This document shows positions 53,082 to 61,214 of a DNA stretch of 64,000 nt, in pieces. The notes under the pieces were generated by a model. It was not told the DNA's origin. It did no database searches and saw nothing but the letters and a program-made list of their open reading frames with translations. Numbering within the stretch: position 1 is the first letter of the stretch; every line of letters starts with the position of its first letter. The stretch lies in NCBI RefSeq assembly GCF_016862915.1, contig NZ_BONW01000033.1:1-64000 (forward strand), in the 5' to 3' direction. A program made the translations under genes and the position numbers. The stretch comes from Plantactinospora endophytica. GTDB lineage: Bacteria; Actinomycetota; Actinomycetes; Mycobacteriales; Micromonosporaceae.

Positions 53082-55904
53082 TCAGACAAGCGAGCGAGCG
53101 AGTGGTGCGTTCTTACTGGCATCGACCGGGACCGCCTGACCCGGGGTCGTGTCGGCCCCCGTTCGATTGAGCCGCGCAATCGAGTCTAGGGCGAGTTCCC
53201 GATCGAACGACAGTAGAGTTTTGTCGTTCGCTATCCGGGAAAGAAGGCTTCTTGCCCTCGGGTGTCTCGACTCAAGGAGCGCTTCTGCCGCCCACCGCCG
53301 GTCCACGCCATCGAGCCCCACGTCTTCAGCGAGCCTTAGGAGAAGCATATCGGTACCATGCTCGTTCAGCTTGGCGATGGTCTGTAGGGCCTGTCTATTA
53401 TATGGCGGCGTCGAGAGTTCAAGGCGCGCGTCCTTCGAAACATGGTCCGCTTTCACGAGCGCGAGGGCGCCGATAGCCCATCGTCGGTCGGCGTAGGAAA
53501 GGCGCCTATCCTGCGCGAGGCCGATCAGTGCAACTGATCCGGCGGACTCGTCGAGCTGGACCAGCAGCTCAGCGGAACGACGCCGGTCAGCCATTGGACT
53601 CCGCCGACGCCCTACAGAGTTCGCAAGCTTGGATACCGTGGTCTCCATAACCGACGGAGCAAGCTCCACACCGTCGGCTAGGAGGGTAACGACGAGGTCG
53701 CCCCCATGGAGAGTGTTCCTTGACACCAAATCACATAACGCAGGAGTCAAGTCCGACCTGCGTCGCCAAGCAGCTATAAGGAATCTGGTAAATGATTGTC
53801 TTCTGTCAAACCACTCGTCGTCGACTTCACCCCGCAGAAATAGCCTCTCGAAGAGAGCATCGCTCAAACTTGACTGAGACGTTATATGCTGCGCCGCCAG
53901 GTATTCTTGAATCGTCTGATGAAGGAACACAAAATCATCGGCTCGGGCAACCAGCACGCCGCTACGCCTGAGGATCTCACGTACGAGTGATTGCCAAACC
54001 TGCTCCGGGATTTGCTGGGGCCGGAGGTCAGCGGTCCAAGCCGTCACTAAGCACACCGCCGCCTCGGTCGACCCCATCTGCCGCGCCGAAGCCAATCCTG
54101 CAATAATCCCGGGCGCCCGCGCTAGAAGCGCCTCTCCGGCACGCTCCGCCACATCTCCGTATCGTCGCGTAATCGCCGCTATCTGCTGACGTATCCCGCC
54201 TTCCGAATCGTTGTACTGACGATCGCTGAACATCCGCATGAAAGTCGCATAGATGTTCGCTCGGCCGGCGGGAAAGTGGCGACGGGGATCTGAAGCGAAT
54301 ATCTGGCACAACATGGTACAGACGAGGGGAGTTCGGGCGAGTTCCCTGAGACTACTTCGGTCCAATAGATCAATGAAGCTTTGAGCCTCGTTCGCCGGGC
54401 CACGGAGTCGGAGTTGAGTGAACCAGCCCTTGGCGAACGCGAGCATCTGATCGCCATCAAATGGAAGAAGTCCGTATATTGCGAGCGCCGGTACGTTCGC
54501 TAGGAGATGGTCGCCGGGCCTAGAGGCCAAGATAAAGCGGTAGTGCTCTCCACCCTCACCTTGACGCAATCCGTGAAGCCGTTCCAGAACCTTCGCCCGA
54601 AGCTCTGGACTCATCACCTCATCTAGACCATCTATCAGGACAAGCCAGAGCGCTCCGGGCATCGGAGCGTCAGCGAATAATTCAGCGGGCAACCTGCGGC
54701 GTACACCGACATCACTGAGCGCAGAATTTACGCTAGCGGCTATTGATTCGGACACCGGACGGGATGGGACTAGGTCTGCGGCGAGCACTTGGACGGGTAC
54801 CGCCGAGGCTGCTCCTCGACTGACGCGGTCGAGGAGGTTAATGGATGCGATTCGAAGAAGGCTGGATTTGCCAGCTCCGGCTGCACCGATCAAAGCGGCG
54901 TCGCTCGGGCCATCGAATACTACGTCGGCCGGAACGTGCCGCCGATCCGGGGCATCGTCGTCCTCGCTAGCCTCGTCCACCGTCGCAAACTGCTGTACAT
55001 ACACAGTCGAAAGGGGAGGTGGCCGGTTGCCTGGGAGCACTCCTGGATAGGGGTGCATCTGGTTGGACTTTCGCGAAGCAGCTAGATAGGCGCGTAGTTG
55101 CGGGCTTGGAAAGGCCCATCCCCCAGCCTTGATCTCGTCATCGTCTAGCTGATCAAGCCAATGCCTGTGTCCCTCCAATCTTTCTTGCCAGGCCCGCACC
55201 GCCTCACATCTATTAGTCATCTCGTGGGCTCGCAGCAGGTGTGCGCTACCTTTTCCATCTGATGTGCAGAGCATGCCGCACACCGCACCGGTCCGTATAT
55301 TTACGACCGGGCTCCCGCTGAATCCCCCACCTACCGGGGGACCCCACACCCTAGGTAATAGCGAGGATCCAGGCCTGCTACGTTTGGAGTAGCCTTGGTA
55401 CTTGAAGGTTACGGATTGACCATCGCGAAAGTTGTTGGCGGGGTGGCCGTATGACCAGACTGGGTCTTGCACCGCAAGCACGTCGGATAGCAGTACAGCA
55501 TCGGTCGGTCCCGCCGAACACCCCTCTTCCGTCCTTACGAAGGCGAGGTCCAAGCCTGTCGGATCTCGGTAGTACTCTTCCCGGTCGGTGCGCAATGAAA
55601 TGACTCGTCCGGTCGGTCCTATCTGCGCTTGAATCGTTGGAGGCAGCGTATCGGCGGTATCAGCGAGGACGTGAGCGCAGGTCGCCACGATCCCAGGTGC
55701 GACAAAGAACCCCGTCCCCAACCGAGCTTTTTGCGATGCTGTAGCCGGGACGCACAGCGCAACGGTATAGGACGTGACCAAGCGTTCCCACACCTGTTGG
55801 GTTGGCAGTGTCATTGGAGGAGATTCGCCACCTCCCTCCTGTCCGAACTGAGACGCTCCTGCCTGTGCCGCAATCGAGCCAACTGCAGGACCGCGCTGAG
55901 TCAC
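53082..55904 (-). CDS. Trypsin-like protease fused to NACHT STAND NTPase
   Basis: This protein of up to 940 residues starts with a trypsin-like domain: H78 in VATCAHVLAD, D119 in GLDLAFV and S196 in GGFSGSPVV form the triad. The NACHT ATPase follows, with Walker A GAAGAGKSS (K346), Walker B LVLIDGLDE near residue 425, and LASRPGD as sensor. The C-terminal third is helical and repeat-like (LLRLAEDVGLDGVDRRWAAEALLE). Predicted role: a sensor NTPase releasing protease activity on detecting an invader. GTG at 55904 or ATG at 55814 could be the start; numbering uses 55904. Base composition is clearly poorer in G+C than in chromosomal neighbours. Confidence 0.88.
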   Translation of the reverse strand: MTQRGPAVGSIAAQAGASQFGQEGGGESPPMTLPTQQVWERLVTSYTVALCVPATASQKARLGTGFFVAPGIVATCAHVLADTADTLPPTIQAQIGPTGRVISLRTDREEYYRDPTGLDLAFVRTEEGCSAGPTDAVLLSDVLAVQDPVWSYGHPANNFRDGQSVTFKYQGYSKRSRPGSSLLPRVWGPPVGGGFSGSPVVNIRTGAVCGMLCTSDGKGSAHLLRAHEMTNRCEAVRAWQERLEGHRHWLDQLDDDEIKAGGWAFPSPQLRAYLAASRKSNQMHPYPGVLPGNRPPPLSTVYVQQFATVDEASEDDDAPDRRHVPADVVFDGPSDAALIGAAGAGKSSLLRIASINLLDRVSRGAASAVPVQVLAADLVPSRPVSESIAASVNSALSDVGVRRRLPAELFADAPMPGALWLVLIDGLDEVMSPELRAKVLERLHGLRQGEGGEHYRFILASRPGDHLLANVPALAIYGLLPFDGDQMLAFAKGWFTQLRLRGPANEAQSFIDLLDRSSLRELARTPLVCTMLCQIFASDPRRHFPAGRANIYATFMRMFSDRQYNDSEGGIRQQIAAITRRYGDVAERAGEALLARAPGIIAGLASARQMGSTEAAVCLVTAWTADLRPQQIPEQVWQSLVREILRRSGVLVARADDFVFLHQTIQEYLAAQHITSQSSLSDALFERLFLRGEVDDEWFDRRQSFTRFLIAAWRRRSDLTPALCDLVSRNTLHGGDLVVTLLADGVELAPSVMETTVSKLANSVGRRRSPMADRRRSAELLVQLDESAGSVALIGLAQDRRLSYADRRWAIGALALVKADHVSKDARLELSTPPYNRQALQTIAKLNEHGTDMLLLRLAEDVGLDGVDRRWAAEALLESRHPRARSLLSRIANDKTLLSFDRELALDSIARLNRTGADTTPGQAVPVDASKNAPLARSLV

Positions 55905-55961
55905 AGCATATCGCGGACGTTTAGCCCCACCCTCGCCGGTCCGCCATACAGTTTCGCCACT

Positions 55962-56315
55962 CTACGTTCCCGACTTCTCCCACTCAATCGTCACCTTGAG
56001 CCCGGATTTCGCCGAGACTTTCCCGAGGATCGCGACGAACGTTCCGGACTCCATCGCAAACTCACAGGCAACCTCGACGCTGAAGCGAGTCGCATCCGAA
56101 TTTTGCAGGCGAGCGGTCACCTTATCGGCGAATGCTACGACTCCTCGGAGCGCATCATCCAGCTCCGGCTGCTTGGCAGCGATCTCTACCTCATCGCCGG
56201 GCTGAGTGCGGTCGGTAGACGCTCTAGCGGACAGGAAGACGGTGTGTCCATCTATCTCCAAGGGAACGAGGACTTCCGACGCGGACGAGGGTTGGTCGAT
56301 ATCCTCGAGCACCAT
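55962..56315 (-). CDS. Trypco1 (trypsin-co-occurring domain 1) protein
   Basis: This 117-residue protein fits the small family found beside trypsin-NACHT genes in actinomycetes (Trypco1; NCBI name CU044_2847 family, from memory). It has an EVLVPLEIDGHTVFLSA strand pair, ALRGVVAFADKVTARLQ helix, and the hallmark C-terminal FSVEVACEFAMESG ... LKVTIEW. Such partners are thought to dock to or restrain the protease-NTPase. It lies 57 bp upstream of the trypsin-NACHT start on the same strand. ATG at 56315 or the GTG codon next to it could be used. Confidence 0.8.
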   Translation of the reverse strand: MVLEDIDQPSSASEVLVPLEIDGHTVFLSARASTDRTQPGDEVEIAAKQPELDDALRGVVAFADKVTARLQNSDATRFSVEVACEFAMESGTFVAILGKVSAKSGLKVTIEWEKSGT

Positions 56316-56504
56316 GACCTCCGGGCAGAGCCGACCGGTAACAGGTTCGACGCGTAGAGTAGTCGATGGTGTCAAGGACACGCGACCCGGCAACCACCAC
56401 CTCGTCAGGTACCGGCCAAGAACTGGGCCGCAGTGCGGCACGTTGGTATGTCCGCCCCGCCACGAGCGGGCATGTACTACCCGACGGTTAGTGCCCCCGG
56501 TGGC

Positions 56505-56972
56505 CTACTGACCAGGTGTGACGCTGACCCTCCTGGCGCTGGTTGCGGGAATCAGTGTGCGCAGGGTGTACGGGTCGGACTCGGCGAGGTAGCGGAAGCT
56601 CTGCGGGGGTTGGAACCGACCTTCTTCGCGGAGTCGGCGGAGGGATAGTGGCTCGTCGAGGGTGCAGACGCGGTGCAGCCGGAGTAGGTGAGCTCGGTCG
56701 TTGCCAGCAAGGTAGGCGTCGAACTCGGGGCGGCTGAGGCCGAGGCGGTCCTGGTACAGCCGCCATGCCTCCGGCGGGTCGAGCGTCTGAACGTCGCGTA
56801 AGCGGGCGGTGCCCACGATGGCCATGGCGGGGCTGCTGGCGTAGAGGATAATCGGGGTTTCTGGGTGAGCGTTGACGGGCCTTCGTCGCAGCTCCACGGT
56901 TTTCGTGCCGGACAGGATGGCGTCGGCGAAGCGGGGGCGGAGGGACAGCAGCAGGGTCCTGGATGTGCTCAC
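56505..56972 (-). CDS. ASCH/PUA-like domain protein
   Basis: This 155-residue protein resembles ASCH proteins: LLLSLRPRFADAILSGTKTVELRRR, IILYASSPAMAIVGTARLRDV, DAYLAGNDRAHLLRLHRV. The ASCH fold belongs to the PUA group, which binds RNA or modified nucleic acid. Its GTG start overlaps the stop of the GNAT-PIN gene by 4 bp, so the two products are made together. It is 189 bp upstream of the Trypco1 gene on the same strand. Confidence 0.75.
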   Translation of the reverse strand: MSTSRTLLLSLRPRFADAILSGTKTVELRRRPVNAHPETPIILYASSPAMAIVGTARLRDVQTLDPPEAWRLYQDRLGLSRPEFDAYLAGNDRAHLLRLHRVCTLDEPLSLRRLREEGRFQPPQSFRYLAESDPYTLRTLIPATSARRVSVTPGQ

Positions 56973-59044
56973 TGTCGGCGGCCTTCCTGGTAGAGCGCGG
57001 CAAACAGCCCGGGCGGTATCCGTAGCGGTCCTGGAGGTGGCACTCCTCGCTGCTGATGGGCGGCAGCCAGTACTTGCAGCCGTTGCGAGGATATGTGGGT
57101 CAGCAGCTCAGTGTTGGTGAAGCGCAAAGCTTGCACCTGCCCGTTGTGAGCAACGTTGTGGAGCTGATGCCCGTCCCAGACGCCAAGGTGCTGGAACCGC
57201 GCGTGGAAATCCTCCGGTGCCCCGATCTCCGCTAGGTCCAGTTGTGAGCAGGCGATGACAGCGGCAGGGTATGCGGTGGCAGGTCCACTGCGGCTCATGT
57301 ACCACAAAAGCCGAGCGGGGTGACGTGGCCGTGTACCTCGTGGGCTGCGGTAGTAGACGTGCTCGCGGGCGAGACCAAGGTTGTCGTGGCGGGGGAGCAG
57401 GCCGCCAGGGACGCCGAGCAGGTCGGCCGAGTACGCCTGCCGGATCGGGATGAGGTAGGTGAGCAGGGCACTGTCGGTGATCTTGGCTGGCCACCAAATC
57501 CGCTCGAGCTCGGCGGCAGCGACAGCGGGCATGTCTGATCCTAACGGCGCCGGTACGGGCACGCCGGCTTGCCGCGCTGCGGCAACGGCCTGCTGCTCGA
57601 CCTGTCCGGCCGGTCCGCAGACATCGATCACGAACGCGTAGAGCTGTTCGTCGTGCTGATAGAAGCCGTCCTGGAACGCCGCGAGCCGCAGTGCCGCGGA
57701 CACGTACCGGTCCGTGATCTTGATGATCGGGCTGCCGGCCGCGCGTGCCTTTTGCCGGAGTTGAAACAACAGTTGGCGGGCAAGGGTGTCGGCTAGGCCG
57801 ATGGTGGCTACCCGCGCCAACGGCACGGTCAGAGCGCCGTTCTCGGGCCGGGCCGCGATCACGGCCACCAGCCGTCCGTCCGGATCATAGATACCGGCGC
57901 GGTCGCAGCCTGCCAGGGCCATTTCGCGGTTGGTGTTGCGTAGATCCCGTCGTCGCTCGCCCGCCGCCGAGTTGACCAGTCCAGCTAGATCGTCTTCGGC
58001 GGCGATACCGAGCAGTTGCCTCCGGTAGCGGGTGCCAAGCAGGGCGGCCGGCTGGTACGCCTCCGCGCGGGCCAACTCGTCGATATGGATGAGGACCTCC
58101 AGCGGACGCAGGATTCGGAGTCCGTGTTGGCGCTGCGCGGGAGGGCCAAGGATGCTGGTGAGGTGCTCGTCTCGGGTGACGAACAGTTTGAGGCCGAGCG
58201 CGATCGCCTCGCAGACGTGCTCGAGGTCGTACCGGTCCTGATCCGTGCAGGGATACTTGGGATCAACGAGGTGCACCGCAGCCAGCAGGTCAGCTCGCAC
58301 CTGTTTCAGCTGTCCGTGGTCCACCCGCGGTGGCGGAGTGAACGACTGGGCGGCAGTGATGCACCGGGCACGTAGTGGCCCCTCCATACTGTTGACTTCC
58401 GAATCGAGTGCGCCCGTCCGCACCAGCTCCAGACGGTCGGCGAACTGGTCCCCTACCAGCGCTCTGGATTCGACGGCGTCTGATCGCTCCTCGTCGGCGA
58501 GGTCTCGTAGGACGTTGAGGTCGACCGCGGCGCGCGCCAGCACGCTGTCGTCGTCGCGGGTAAACAGGTTCGGCTGCCCGTGATCACGCCACCAGCTCGT
58601 CAACAGGTGACGAGCCCTGCTGCGCCCTGGTCGCTGTGACAACGGGGTGAAACGGAGTTTGATCCACATGTCGCCGAGGTTGTAGCTGTCGCGACACTTG
58701 GCTAATATCCCGGGGTAGTCGGAGTGATGATCACTGACCCAGTCGACCAGCAGGCGCGCAATGCCGTAGCCATGCCAGTGTGGATCGACGCAGAGATGCG
58801 TCAACCTCACGCGCCGACTGGTTAGCCCATATAGTGCATATCCGATGATCTGCTCGCCTGCGTACGCCAGCAGCAGGGTTCCCTTCTCCGCCGCGTCTCG
58901 GTAGCCGGCGAATGGCATGTGACCCAGGGTCGCGCGAGCTTTGTTACCCAACTCAACCGCCGCCATGATTCCCAAAACGTCATCACCTGCCGCCGACGCC
59001 AAGCGAATCGGTGTGGACGACGACGCTTCTTGATCGAGAGACAT
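56969..59044 (-). CDS. GNAT-PIN multidomain protein
   Basis: This 691-residue protein has an N-terminal GNAT acetyltransferase (about 12-137; HWHGYGIARLLV is the acetyl-CoA loop). A PIN nuclease-like domain follows (about 165-310), with aspartates at D175 in AVDLNVLRDLA, D273 and D292 in VTRDEHL. Residues about 350-475 resemble a second GNAT-like or helical region, and about 500-640 an ASCH/EVE-like part (VYYRSPRGTRPRHPARLLWYMS). PIN domains cut RNA, often as toxins; acetylation and PUA-type recognition could regulate or target it. It overlaps the ASCH gene by 4 bp. This combination suggests a toxin-like conflict module. Confidence 0.75.
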   Translation of the reverse strand: MSLDQEASSSTPIRLASAAGDDVLGIMAAVELGNKARATLGHMPFAGYRDAAEKGTLLLAYAGEQIIGYALYGLTSRRVRLTHLCVDPHWHGYGIARLLVDWVSDHHSDYPGILAKCRDSYNLGDMWIKLRFTPLSQRPGRSRARHLLTSWWRDHGQPNLFTRDDDSVLARAAVDLNVLRDLADEERSDAVESRALVGDQFADRLELVRTGALDSEVNSMEGPLRARCITAAQSFTPPPRVDHGQLKQVRADLLAAVHLVDPKYPCTDQDRYDLEHVCEAIALGLKLFVTRDEHLTSILGPPAQRQHGLRILRPLEVLIHIDELARAEAYQPAALLGTRYRRQLLGIAAEDDLAGLVNSAAGERRRDLRNTNREMALAGCDRAGIYDPDGRLVAVIAARPENGALTVPLARVATIGLADTLARQLLFQLRQKARAAGSPIIKITDRYVSAALRLAAFQDGFYQHDEQLYAFVIDVCGPAGQVEQQAVAAARQAGVPVPAPLGSDMPAVAAAELERIWWPAKITDSALLTYLIPIRQAYSADLLGVPGGLLPRHDNLGLAREHVYYRSPRGTRPRHPARLLWYMSRSGPATAYPAAVIACSQLDLAEIGAPEDFHARFQHLGVWDGHQLHNVAHNGQVQALRFTNTELLTHISSQRLQVLAAAHQQRGVPPPGPLRIPPGLFAALYQEGRRQ

Positions 59045-59621
59045 GGCGGAAGTCTGCCGGACCGCGAGAGGCTGGTGAACCCCTCAACCGTTCATAATGG
59101 CGTGGTCGAACCTCGCAATGCCGTCCCGCATCTGCGGAGGACGCCGGGTATGCGACGGACGGTCGGGCAGTCGGATTATCGACAGAACCAGGGCGTGGCG
59201 AAGAGCCTCCGCGCCGGTGCGAATTACCCCATCACCGATGCTGCTTCAGTGGGCGGTCGCCTGCTGGCTGCGGCATCGGTGGCGGATCAAGACCCGGATG
59301 CGGCCGACAGCCGGACGCACCATGTTTCTAGCATCTCCCGAGTCCACACATCGGCCACCTCCCAGGGGAACTGTCGTCGCAGCAGGCCTCGGTTGATGCA
59401 CCACCAGTGTTGGCTTACCGACACTTTCTGACAACTCGAGGACCGGCCGATCCCAAGATCGATAGACATCGGCCAGACCAGGGATCATGATCCGACATAT
59501 GTGGATCTTGACCCTTCCCTGGCACGGCCGAGGTGAGGTGACGTCAGCAGCATCACGGCCGGGCGCGACGCCGCCCCGAGGGCTAGGTCCTTGTCACGTG
59601 AGGCAGAATCTACGAGTGCAG
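59045..59621. other. Divergent intergenic region in the island
   Basis: About 577 bp separate the GNAT-PIN start from the NERD-helicase start. Short frames occur on both strands (for example 59287-59469 minus), but none has a recognisable domain or ribosome site. The interval probably holds promoters for both operons and perhaps decayed sequence. Confidence 0.4.
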
Positions 59622-61211
59622 ATGGTTCCAGAGCCAATCTCCCCCTCCACGCAGAGTGCCGCCGAGACCTCCCTATATCGGCGGTTGAAGCTGCTCGATA
59701 CAGGTTGGAGCGTGGCGTTGCACAGCCTCAACCTGCCAGAACATTCCTGGAAGCGGGTCAGCGAGATCGACTTCGTCGTCGTCGGTTCGCGTGGCGTCTA
59801 TGTACTCGAGGTGAAAGGCGGATTCGTCGGCTGCACCAACGGCATTTGGACGTACCGCGACCGGTCCGGTGCTGAAAGGCGTCGCAGGGAGAGCCCCTTC
59901 GCGCAGGTCAACGACGCGATGTTCGTCCTGCAGCGGCGGCTCGATGAGATTCTGGGCCACGACGTGATGCGACGGGTACCGATCGGCTATGGGGTTGTGG
60001 CGCCCGACTGTGACCTGTCGTCACAGGTCTCTGTCGAGTGGGCCGAGGAGACCCTGATAGATCGTCGGCAGTTGGATCGTCCGGACGGTCTGCAGCGCAG
60101 TCTCGGGCGGTTGGCGGCCTACTGGCGTGCCAAACCCGGTCGTCGTGACGCCACCCTGGACGCTCCAATGATCGACAAGATCGTGCAGGCCCTGCGTCCC
60201 ACGTTCGACACGGTGCCGACCCTGCGCCAGATCGTGACGGACGCGGAGGCCGATCTGGTGGCGTTGACCACCAACCAGTACCGGGCGCTGGATACCTACG
60301 GTCGCAACCCCCGGATCCTCGTGGAGGGCGGTGCTGGCACAGGCAAGACGATGCTTGCTGCGGAACTGTGCCGGCGGGCGGCAGCGGACGGGCGGCGGGT
60401 GCTCTTCACCTGTCGCAGTCAAGTGGTCGCCGGGTTCGTCCGTCATCAGCCGGGCCTGGAGTCCGTGGAGGTGGTGGCACTCGCCAACCTCCCGGATGTC
60501 GTCGCCGGCCCGTTCGATGCGATTGTCGTCGACGAAGCGCAGGACATCATCAACTTCCCCGACCTGTCGCGACTGGAGGCGCTGCTCAGCGGGGGCCTGG
60601 GCGACGGTTTCTGGTACATGTTCCTCGACAGCAACAACCAGCGGGGGCTGGTCGGCTCCTGCGACGACGAGGCTCTCGCCTACCTGCGCTCCATGCGACC
60701 GACTGAGGTGGTGCTGCGCGACAACTGCCGCAACACACGGCAGATCGTGTCCTCGACGCACCGCGTCACCGGAGCTGACACCGGTGTGTCCTCCGCCGGC
60801 GACGGCCCCGAGGTGACCACCGTCGTGGAGCCGGATCCCACTCGTCAGGCCGCCGCCGCCGCCCTCGAACTCGACCGTCTCGAGGAGAACGGAATCCCGG
60901 GCACGGAGATCACACTGTTGTCGCCGCTCCCGTTGCAGGAGTCGGTGTTCTCGGGTCTGCCGGCACGGTGGCGTCGTCGGGTCGATGTCCTTGACCTGCG
61001 CGGCCTGCGACGTCCGACCCGTGGACGGATCGCGTTCGCCCGGGTTGAGGACTTCAAGGGGTTGGAGAGCCGGTTCGTCCTTCTGGGTGATGTTGATATG
61101 GCTCATATGGCCGTAACGGAGCGCGTCCGCAATCTCTACGTTGGGATGACCAGGGCCAGGGTCGGGCTGTGGATCGTGACCGGCGAGCGGTCCGTGGGAT
61201 CGGAGGTCTGA
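59622..61211 (+). CDS. NERD nuclease-domain superfamily 1 helicase-like protein
   Basis: This 529-residue protein starts with a NERD domain (about 10-130), whose endonuclease-like core shows D50 and E63-V-K65 (SEIDFVVV, VLEVKGG). A UvrD-like ATPase follows: Walker A GGAGTGKT with K242, Walker B VVDEAQD with D304-E305, and the C-terminal MTRARVGLWIVTG motif. It should act on DNA as a nuclease-helicase. ATG at 59622 is chosen; GTG two codons earlier is possible. The DrmA-like gene follows after 3 bp on the same strand, so the two probably work together in DNA-targeting defence. Confidence 0.85.
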   Translation: MVPEPISPSTQSAAETSLYRRLKLLDTGWSVALHSLNLPEHSWKRVSEIDFVVVGSRGVYVLEVKGGFVGCTNGIWTYRDRSGAERRRRESPFAQVNDAMFVLQRRLDEILGHDVMRRVPIGYGVVAPDCDLSSQVSVEWAEETLIDRRQLDRPDGLQRSLGRLAAYWRAKPGRRDATLDAPMIDKIVQALRPTFDTVPTLRQIVTDAEADLVALTTNQYRALDTYGRNPRILVEGGAGTGKTMLAAELCRRAAADGRRVLFTCRSQVVAGFVRHQPGLESVEVVALANLPDVVAGPFDAIVVDEAQDIINFPDLSRLEALLSGGLGDGFWYMFLDSNNQRGLVGSCDDEALAYLRSMRPTEVVLRDNCRNTRQIVSSTHRVTGADTGVSSAGDGPEVTTVVEPDPTRQAAAAALELDRLEENGIPGTEITLLSPLPLQESVFSGLPARWRRRVDVLDLRGLRRPTRGRIAFARVEDFKGLESRFVLLGDVDMAHMAVTERVRNLYVGMTRARVGLWIVTGERSVGSEV

Positions 61212-61214
61212 CCA

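Noticed and set aside
59246-59488. Short minus-strand frames between the GNAT-PIN and NERD-helicase genes
   Set aside because: No recognisable domain and no ribosome site; at most decayed sequence.
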